11,502 bases of DNA from Armatimonadota bacterium (GTDB lineage: Bacteria; Armatimonadota; SYMT01). Below the pieces are notes generated by a model. It was not told where the DNA came from. It saw only the letters and a program-made list of their open reading frames with translations, and made no database searches. Position 1 is the first letter of the stretch; each line of letters begins with the position of its first letter. Shown here in pieces: positions 6,553 through 11,502 of the stretch. The position numbers were made by a program, and so were the translations under genes. The stretch covers positions 1 to 11,502 of the forward strand of contig JAJFMS010000026.1 of the NCBI GenBank assembly GCA_020696885.1, written 5' to 3'.

Positions 6553-7647
6553 ATGCGAAGCTTGTTAGTACTCCAGGACGGGACCGTGTTCGAAGGGCGG
6601 TCGATCGGCGCCGCGGGCACCGCCACCGGCGAGGTGGTGTTCAGCACCTCCATGACCGGTTACCAGGAGATGCTGAGCGATCCCTCGTACGCAGGGCAGT
6701 TGCTCACGCTCACCTATCCGCTCATCGGCAATTACGGGGTGACGGACGAAGACCTGGAGTCCCGCGGGGTACAGGTGAGCGGCTTCGTCGTCAAGCAGCT
6801 CTGCGATGCGCCCAGCAACTGGCGCAGCGGCGGAGACCTGCAGTCGTTCCTGGCGCGGAACGGGGTGGTCGGGATCCAGGGCATCGATACCCGCGCCCTC
6901 ACCCGCCGGCTGCGGGTGGAAGGCGTGATGATGGGGATCGTCACCTCGGAGCTCGGCGCCGCGGAAGCGGTGGACCACCTCCGTAACGCCCCGGGCTACG
7001 AGGCCGTCAACTACGTGCACCGCGTCACCACGCCGGAGCCGTACGTGTGGGAGCCGACCGGCCAGCGAGACGACGGCCGCGTGTTCAACGTGAGCCTCAT
7101 CGACTGCGGCGTCAAGTTCAACATCCTCCGGGCGCTGGCGGAGTGCAACGTCCGGACCACGGTGTTCCCATGCACCGCGTCCGCGGAAGAGGTGCTGGAG
7201 CGCAACCCGGACGGCATCGCCTTTTCACCCGGTCCCGGGGACCCGAAGCACCTGGAAGAGGTGGTGCGCACCGCGCGCACGCTGGTGCACTCCGGCGTGC
7301 CGACGTTCGGCATCTGCCTGGGCAACCAGATCGTGGGCAAGGCGTTCGGCGCGGATACGTTCAAGCTGCCGTTCGGGCACCGGGGCGGAAACCACCCGGT
7401 GAAAGACCTGGAGACCGGCCGGGTCTACATCACCAGCCAGAACCACGGGTACGCCGTGGATCCGGCAGGTCTGGAAGCGAGCGGGCTGGAAGTGAGTCAC
7501 GTGAATTTGAACGACGGTACGGTGGAAGGACTGCGCCACCGCGAGCTGCCGGTGTTCACGATCCAGTACCACCCGGAAGCGAATCCCGGCCCGCGGGACA
7601 GCGCCTACCTGTTCAATCGGTTTGTCGAAGCGATGGAGAAGCGGTAG
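6553..7647 (+). CDS. carA: Carbamoyl phosphate synthase small subunit (glutamine amidotransferase)
   Basis: CarA, 364 residues, hydrolyses glutamine and passes ammonia to CarB. The N-terminal domain shows LVLQDGTVFEGRSIG (5-19), GEVVFSTSMTGYQEMLSDPSY (26-46), TYPLIGNYG (54-62) and GIQGIDTRALTRRLR (107-121). The class I amidotransferase domain has DCGVKFNILR, SPGPGDP (225-231), GICLGNQ with nucleophile Cys255, FGHRGGNHPV (274-283), TSQNHGYAVD and QYHPEANPGP with His340 and Glu342. GLGNQ-type sequence (Asn for the commoner His after Gly) is a mild variant beside the nucleophile. The ATG at 6553 gives the standard MRSLLVLQDGT start; an in-frame ATG at 6478 lies within the repeat element and is rejected. 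No clear Shine-Dalgarno precedes it. carB is not adjacent but follows two signal peptidase genes. Confidence 0.97.
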   Translation: MRSLLVLQDGTVFEGRSIGAAGTATGEVVFSTSMTGYQEMLSDPSYAGQLLTLTYPLIGNYGVTDEDLESRGVQVSGFVVKQLCDAPSNWRSGGDLQSFLARNGVVGIQGIDTRALTRRLRVEGVMMGIVTSELGAAEAVDHLRNAPGYEAVNYVHRVTTPEPYVWEPTGQRDDGRVFNVSLIDCGVKFNILRALAECNVRTTVFPCTASAEEVLERNPDGIAFSPGPGDPKHLEEVVRTARTLVHSGVPTFGICLGNQIVGKAFGADTFKLPFGHRGGNHPVKDLETGRVYITSQNHGYAVDPAGLEASGLEVSHVNLNDGTVEGLRHRELPVFTIQYHPEANPGPRDSAYLFNRFVEAMEKR

Positions 7648-7662
7648 CCCGGAGAGCACCTG

Positions 7663-8211
7663 ATGCACCAGCGGCGACGCATGCGATCTAAACGGCAGCG
7701 GCGGCAGATGCCGCCGTGGCTGCCCCTCATCCCCACGGCCCTCGCCGCGGTGCTTGTCGGGCTCTACTATGGCGCCACGGACGGCTACTACGTGCCGACC
7801 GAGTCCATGGAGCCGACGCTGCAGAAGGATGATCAGTTCCGCGCGGAGATCTGGCACTCACGCCAGGTGGGACCGCAGCGCGGGCAGATCTGGGTGCTGC
7901 ACAACCCCCACCCGGGGGACGGCAACGGCTCGTTCCTGGTGAAGCGAGTAGTGGGCGTTCCCGGCGACAAGGTGGCCGTGAAAGATGGGCACCTGCTGAT
8001 CAACGGCAGCCCGCAGTCTGAGAGCTACGTGAAGGAGGCGCCCAGGTACCGCTACGGACCGGTCAAGCTGGGCGAGGAAGAGTACTTCGTGCTGGGCGAT
8101 AACCGGAACAAGAGCCAGGACAGCCACGCGTGGGGGCCGGTGAAGCGGCAGGGGCTCATCGGGCGCGCGTTCGTGCGCTACTTCCCGCTCAGCCGGTTCA
8201 AGTGGCTGTAG
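7663..8211 (+). CDS. lepB: Signal peptidase I, compact form
   Basis: This 182-residue membrane serine protease removes signal peptides from exported proteins on the outer face of the cytoplasmic membrane. A very basic N-terminus (MHQRRRMRSKRQRRQ) precedes one membrane segment at about 18-36. Then come the catalytic-serine box YYVPTESMEPTL (Ser48), the lysine box FLVKRVVGVPGD (Lys94) and the box E motif LGDNRNKSQDSHAWGPV (144-160), ending with RYFPLSRFKWL. The length is that of Gram-positive-type SipS enzymes. GGAGAG (7651-7656) precedes the ATG by 6 bases, and the gene starts 15 bases after carA, so it is part of the pyr transcription unit. A longer paralog follows immediately. Its presence inside a pyrimidine operon is unusual. 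Confidence 0.95.
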   Translation: MHQRRRMRSKRQRRQMPPWLPLIPTALAAVLVGLYYGATDGYYVPTESMEPTLQKDDQFRAEIWHSRQVGPQRGQIWVLHNPHPGDGNGSFLVKRVVGVPGDKVAVKDGHLLINGSPQSESYVKEAPRYRYGPVKLGEEEYFVLGDNRNKSQDSHAWGPVKRQGLIGRAFVRYFPLSRFKWL

Positions 8212-8226
8212 GCGCGGAGCGAGCCC

Positions 8227-9180
8227 ATGCAGGAAACCCCTACCATCGCGAGAGTGACCGAACCGCCGCGCGGCAAGAGCCGCCCGTGGTGGCAATTGGT
8301 AGCGCTGAGCTCCCTCGCGGCGTGCGTGCTGCTATTCCTGGTCTATCAGGTGGTGGGCTACCGCAGTTATTACATTCCGTCGTCGTCGATGGAGCCGACG
8401 CTGATGGGTCCGGCAAACGGATCCCGGAGCGGCGGGGACCGAGTGCGTGCGGACGTGCTGCTGTCTCGCCTGCGGGCTCCGCAGCGAGGTGAGCTCTGGA
8501 CCTTCCGCGCTCCCCCCGAAATGTCTCCGAATGAGGCGCTTTTCATGAAGCGGGTGATCGGCACGCCGGGCGAGACGGTGGAGGTGGTGCCGCCGCGGTT
8601 GCTGGCGAACGGGAAGTCCGTGCTGCGCCTGGGCGAGACCGAAGGCGCCGGGATGTCGCTGCTGGGCGAAAGTGAGCCGCAGGTACTGGAAGGCGGAAAA
8701 CGGGTGGTGATCCCGCTAGGTTATTCAGAGAGCAAGCTAGTGGTGATCGCCGATCCGGATCCGGAGATCGACACCGACCCGTTCCGGGTTTCCCTGAACG
8801 GCACCGAGGAGCTGAGCGACCCGAACGGAGGGATCCAGGCGGAAACGGGCTTCAAAGCCTACGGCGGCGATCCCGGGTTGTCCGGAACGGTGTACTCGAT
8901 TAACGGAGAGCCGCGGCTCGCGATCGTGCGCACCACCAGCATCAGCTACAGTACGGGTCACGTTGCGGTAGATGGCAAGCCCCTGACGGAGCCTTACACC
9001 AAGGAGCCGCCGCGCTATGAGATGCCGCCGAAGAAGCTCGGCCCGGACGAGTACTTCCTGTTGGGCGACAACCGCAACAACAGTAACGACAGCCACGTGT
9101 GGGGACCGCTCCAGCGCGATCGGTTCGAAGGCCGGATCGTCTTCCGGTTCTGGCCGGCTAACCGGATCGGCTCGTTGTAA
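8227..9180 (+). CDS. lepB: Signal peptidase I paralog with a ~120-residue insertion
   Basis: The 317-residue protein has all signal peptidase I boxes. A membrane segment lies at about 24-42 ([19 protein letters not shown]). [15 protein letters not shown] carries Ser54, [14 protein letters not shown] carries Lys108, and [18 protein letters not shown] covers 278-295. The spacing from the catalytic lysine to GDNRN is 172 residues, against 51 in the upstream paralog. The extra part (about 120-245) contains [35 protein letters not shown] and [14 protein letters not shown], and looks like an added beta-rich domain in the non-catalytic region. E. coli LepB is also enlarged there, but no specific similarity is visible. 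GGAG (8216-8219) precedes the ATG by 7 bases. The gene lies 15 bases after its paralog and 23 bases before carB. Confidence 0.94.
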   Translation: MQETPTIARVTEPPRGKSRPWWQLVALSSLAACVLLFLVYQVVGYRSYYIPSSSMEPTLMGPANGSRSGGDRVRADVLLSRLRAPQRGELWTFRAPPEMSPNEALFMKRVIGTPGETVEVVPPRLLANGKSVLRLGETEGAGMSLLGESEPQVLEGGKRVVIPLGYSESKLVVIADPDPEIDTDPFRVSLNGTEELSDPNGGIQAETGFKAYGGDPGLSGTVYSINGEPRLAIVRTTSISYSTGHVAVDGKPLTEPYTKEPPRYEMPPKKLGPDEYFLLGDNRNNSNDSHVWGPLQRDRFEGRIVFRFWPANRIGSL

Positions 9181-9203
9181 TCGAGTGGTCCAGAACGAAA
9201 AGT

Positions 9204-11502
9204 ATGCCTAAGAGATCAGATATCCACAAAGTCATGGTCATCGGATCCGGACCGATCATCATCGGTCAGGCCGCCGAGTTCGACTATGCGGGCACGCAAG
9301 CGTGCCAGTCCCTGCGCGAGGAAGGCTGTGAGGTCGTCCTGATCAACTCCAACCCGGCCACCATCATGACGGACACCGAGATGGCGGACCGGGTCTACAT
9401 CGAGCCGCTCACGGTGGAGTTCGCGGAGCGCGTCATCGCCCGCGAGCGGCCGGACGGCCTGGCTCCGGGCCTGGGCGGGCAGATGGGCCTCAACCTGGCC
9501 ACCAAGCTCGCCGCGCACGGCATCCTGGAGAAGTACAACGTCGAGCTGCTCGGCACGCCGCTCACCTCCATCCGGATGGCGGAGGACCGCGAGGAGTTCC
9601 GCTCCCTCATGCGGCGCCTGGGCCAGCCGGTACCGGAGAGCTGGATCATCGAGGGCGAAGTGGAGCTGCGGGAGCTCTCCGCGCAGGACGGCCTGCCGTG
9701 GCCGCTCATCGTCCGCCCCGCGTACACGCTGGGCGGCACCGGCGGCGGCATCGCCCACACGCCGGCGGAGTTGATGGAGATCGGCAACCTCGGGCTGAAG
9801 CTCTCCATGCGCCACCAGATCCTGGTGGAGCGGTACCTCTCCGGCTGGAAAGAGGTGGAGTACGAGGTGATGCGCGACGGCGCGGACACCTGCATCACCA
9901 TCTGCAACATGGAGAACCTGGACCCGATGGGGGTCCACACCGGGGACTCCATCGTGGTGGCGCCCAGCCAGACGCTGTCGGACAAGGAGTACCAGATGCT
10001 CCGGACCGCGTCGCTCAATATCATCCGGGCGCTGGGCATCGAGGGCGGCTGCAACGTGCAGCTCGCGCTGGACCCGCACAGCTTCCAGTACTTCGTGATC
10101 GAGGTGAACCCGCGCGTGAGCCGCTCCTCCGCGCTGGCCTCCAAGGCTACCGGCTACCCGATCGCGCGGGTCTCCGCCAAGATCTGCATCGGGATGCGGC
10201 TGGACGAGATCCAGAACGCCGTCACCAAGAAGACGCTGGCCTGCTTCGAGCCGGCGCTCGACTACTGCGTGGTGAAGATCCCCCGCTGGCCGTTCGACAA
10301 GTTCGTGACGGCGGACCGGAAGCTCGGCAGCCAGATGAAGGCCACCGGCGAGGTGATGGCGATCGGCCGGACGTTCGAGTCCGCGCTGCTGAAGGCAGTC
10401 CGCTCCCTGGAAGTGGGCGTGCAGGGGCTGCGCACCAAGAACGCGCACACCTGGACGGAGATGGAGCTGGAAGTGGCGCTGAAGGTGGCCACGGACGAGC
10501 GCCTCTTTGCGGTGGCGGAAGCGTTCCGGCGCGGCTGGGAGATCCGGGAGGTGCAGCTCCTCTCCCACATCGACCCATGGTTCCTCTACAAGATCCGCGA
10601 GTTGGTGCGCCTGGAAGACCGCTTCGAAGGCCGCAAGCCGATCGCGGACGTGGCGTTCCTGGCCGATCTCCAGGAAGCGAAGCGAAACGGCATCAGCGAC
10701 CGGACCATCGCGGACCGCAGCGGCGTCACCGAGGCGGCCGTGCGAGAGTTCCGCTGGGAGCACGGCATCAAGCCGGTCTACAAGATGGTAGACACCTGCG
10801 CCGCCGAGTTCGAGGCCGCTACGCCGTACTTCTACAGCACCTATGAAGACGAGGACGAGGCTTGTGATTCCGTGGGCGGGAGCACCCCCCCTAGCCCCCC
10901 CTTGGTAAGGGGGGGAGTTTCAGACCCTTCTCTCGAAAGCAGTGACTCTCCCCCCCTTACCAAGGGGGGGCCAGGGGGGGTCTCTCCGGCCCCTCCGGCC
11001 CAACACCCGGCAAAGCCCAAAGCCATCGTCATCGGCTCCGGGCCGATCCGGATCGGGCAGGGAATCGAGTTCGACTACTGCACCGTGCACGGTGTGTGGG
11101 CGCTGCGCGAGGCGGGTTACGAGTCGATCGTCATCAACAGCAACCCGGAGACGGTCTCCACGGACTTCGACACCTCGGACCGCCTCTACTTCGAGCCGCT
11201 GACGCTGGAGAACGTGCTGGCCCTGATCGAGGAAGAGAAGCCGGAAGGTGTGATCGTGCAGTTCGGCGGGCAGACGGCGATCAACCTCGCCAAGCCGCTG
11301 CATGACGCCGGGATCAAGCTGTTCGGCACCTCGTTCGACAGCATCGACGTGGCCGAAGACCGGGACCGCTTCGAGATCCTGCTGCGCGAGCTGGATATCC
11401 CGAAGCCGGCCGGGCGAGCGGTCCGCACCCTCGAGGACGCGCTCATCGTGGCGGAGGAGATCGGCTACCCGGTGCTGGTGCGGCCCTCCTACGTGCTCGG
11501 CG
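9204..11502 (+). CDS. carB: Carbamoyl phosphate synthase large subunit (3' end outside window), with in-frame repeat insertion
   Basis: CarB makes carbamoyl phosphate from bicarbonate, ammonia from CarA and two ATP. The frame is open from ATG 9204 to the window end (766 full codons of about 1,070 expected plus insertion). The first half has [31 protein letters not shown] and the ATP-grasp elements [29 protein letters not shown] and [20 protein letters not shown]. The oligomerisation segment ends at about residue 553 ([13 protein letters not shown]). The second, homologous half restarts at about 604 with [20 protein letters not shown] and continues through [23 protein letters not shown]. Between them are about 50 residues, where homologs have only a few, encoded by a GC-rich inverted repeat (10885-10980). 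I walked the codons through this segment: no stop, frame kept. The Shine-Dalgarno is weak. Confidence 0.96.
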   Translation, partial: MPKRSDIHKVMVIGSGPIIIGQAAEFDYAGTQACQSLREEGCEVVLINSNPATIMTDTEMADRVYIEPLTVEFAERVIARERPDGLAPGLGGQMGLNLATKLAAHGILEKYNVELLGTPLTSIRMAEDREEFRSLMRRLGQPVPESWIIEGEVELRELSAQDGLPWPLIVRPAYTLGGTGGGIAHTPAELMEIGNLGLKLSMRHQILVERYLSGWKEVEYEVMRDGADTCITICNMENLDPMGVHTGDSIVVAPSQTLSDKEYQMLRTASLNIIRALGIEGGCNVQLALDPHSFQYFVIEVNPRVSRSSALASKATGYPIARVSAKICIGMRLDEIQNAVTKKTLACFEPALDYCVVKIPRWPFDKFVTADRKLGSQMKATGEVMAIGRTFESALLKAVRSLEVGVQGLRTKNAHTWTEMELEVALKVATDERLFAVAEAFRRGWEIREVQLLSHIDPWFLYKIRELVRLEDRFEGRKPIADVAFLADLQEAKRNGISDRTIADRSGVTEAAVREFRWEHGIKPVYKMVDTCAAEFEAATPYFYSTYEDEDEACDSVGGSTPPSPPLVRGGVSDPSLESSDSPPLTKGGPGGVSPAPPAQHPAKPKAIVIGSGPIRIGQGIEFDYCTVHGVWALREAGYESIVINSNPETVSTDFDTSDRLYFEPLTLENVLALIEEEKPEGVIVQFGGQTAINLAKPLHDAGIKLFGTSFDSIDVAEDRDRFEILLRELDIPKPAGRAVRTLEDALIVAEEIGYPVLVRPSYVLG
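10885..10980. repeat. GC-rich inverted-repeat element inserted in frame within carB
   Basis: The left core at 10885-10915 and the right core at 10950-10980 are 31-nt inverted repeats that differ at one position only (TAG versus TGG in the C-run spacer). Each arm is C7-N3-C7-TTGGTAA-G7 and is itself nearly palindromic. The 34-nt spacer is 10916-10949. Similarity extends a few bases outside each core. The translated product is Pro/Gly/Ser-rich ([11 protein letters not shown], then [11 protein letters not shown]). The opposite strand would read PPLVRGG and [10 protein letters not shown], peptides I recall as recurring translations of dispersed bacterial repeats. The element lies exactly at the boundary between the two halves of CarB. 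Confidence 0.85.

Noticed and set aside
9216..10763. 515-codon minus-strand open frame opposite carB
   Set aside because: It lies wholly antisense to well-conserved carB codons. Its composition (His, Arg, Ala, Leu) is typical of a shadow frame in GC-rich DNA.
10841..11032. Minus-strand 63-codon open frame over the carB repeat
   Set aside because: Its sequence is the translation of the inverted repeat itself, and the carB frame is continuous on the other strand.

Overview
The window is GC-rich bacterial DNA, mostly coding. Its core is one plus-strand de novo pyrimidine operon (2974 to the right edge): pyrR, pyrB, a small four-helix-bundle gene, pyrC, carA, two signal peptidase I genes, then carB, which is cut by the window end. 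A PyrR-type attenuator precedes the operon. This regulation is best known from Firmicutes, Actinobacteria and some deep-branching phyla. The phylum cannot be fixed from the sequence. The GC-rich pyr operon, the secreted glycoside-hydrolase-like propeller and the many repeat-derived gaps would fit an environmental lineage such as Armatimonadota, Chloroflexota or Planctomycetota, but this is only a guess.

Left region (1-2300), accessory genes. It holds the C-terminal part of a DJ-1/PfpI family protein running in from the left edge. Convergent with it is a short minus-strand gene broken by one in-frame TAG. Next come a degenerate inverted-repeat element, a small single-pass membrane protein of unknown function, and a convergent minus-strand secreted beta-propeller protein of the GH43/GH32-like type. 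The stretch 2297-2800 shows no convincing gene.

Pyrimidine operon. A weak promoter candidate at 2802-2830 is followed by a PyrR-binding hairpin with a CAGTGA hexaloop (2855-2874). An 8-bp antiterminator pairing joins 2872-2879 to 2938-2945. An intrinsic terminator (2935-2971) contains the pyrR Shine-Dalgarno in its 3' arm. With uridine nucleotides present, PyrR should hold the anti-antiterminator and stop transcription before pyrR. The operon then encodes PyrB (carbamoyl aspartate formation), PyrC (dihydroorotate formation) and CarA/CarB (carbamoyl phosphate formation).

The most unusual aspect is that unrelated repeat elements occupy the operon's junctions. A four-helix-bundle gene flanked by inverted TGGAGT-type repeats fills the pyrB-pyrC gap. 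A different inverted repeat (ACGAAG type) fills the pyrC-carA gap. A third, very GC-rich 31-nt inverted repeat sits in frame inside carB, at the linker between its two homologous halves, and adds about 45 residues. Two signal peptidase paralogs separate carA from carB. These insertions appear to be tolerated without breaking any pyrimidine gene visible here.
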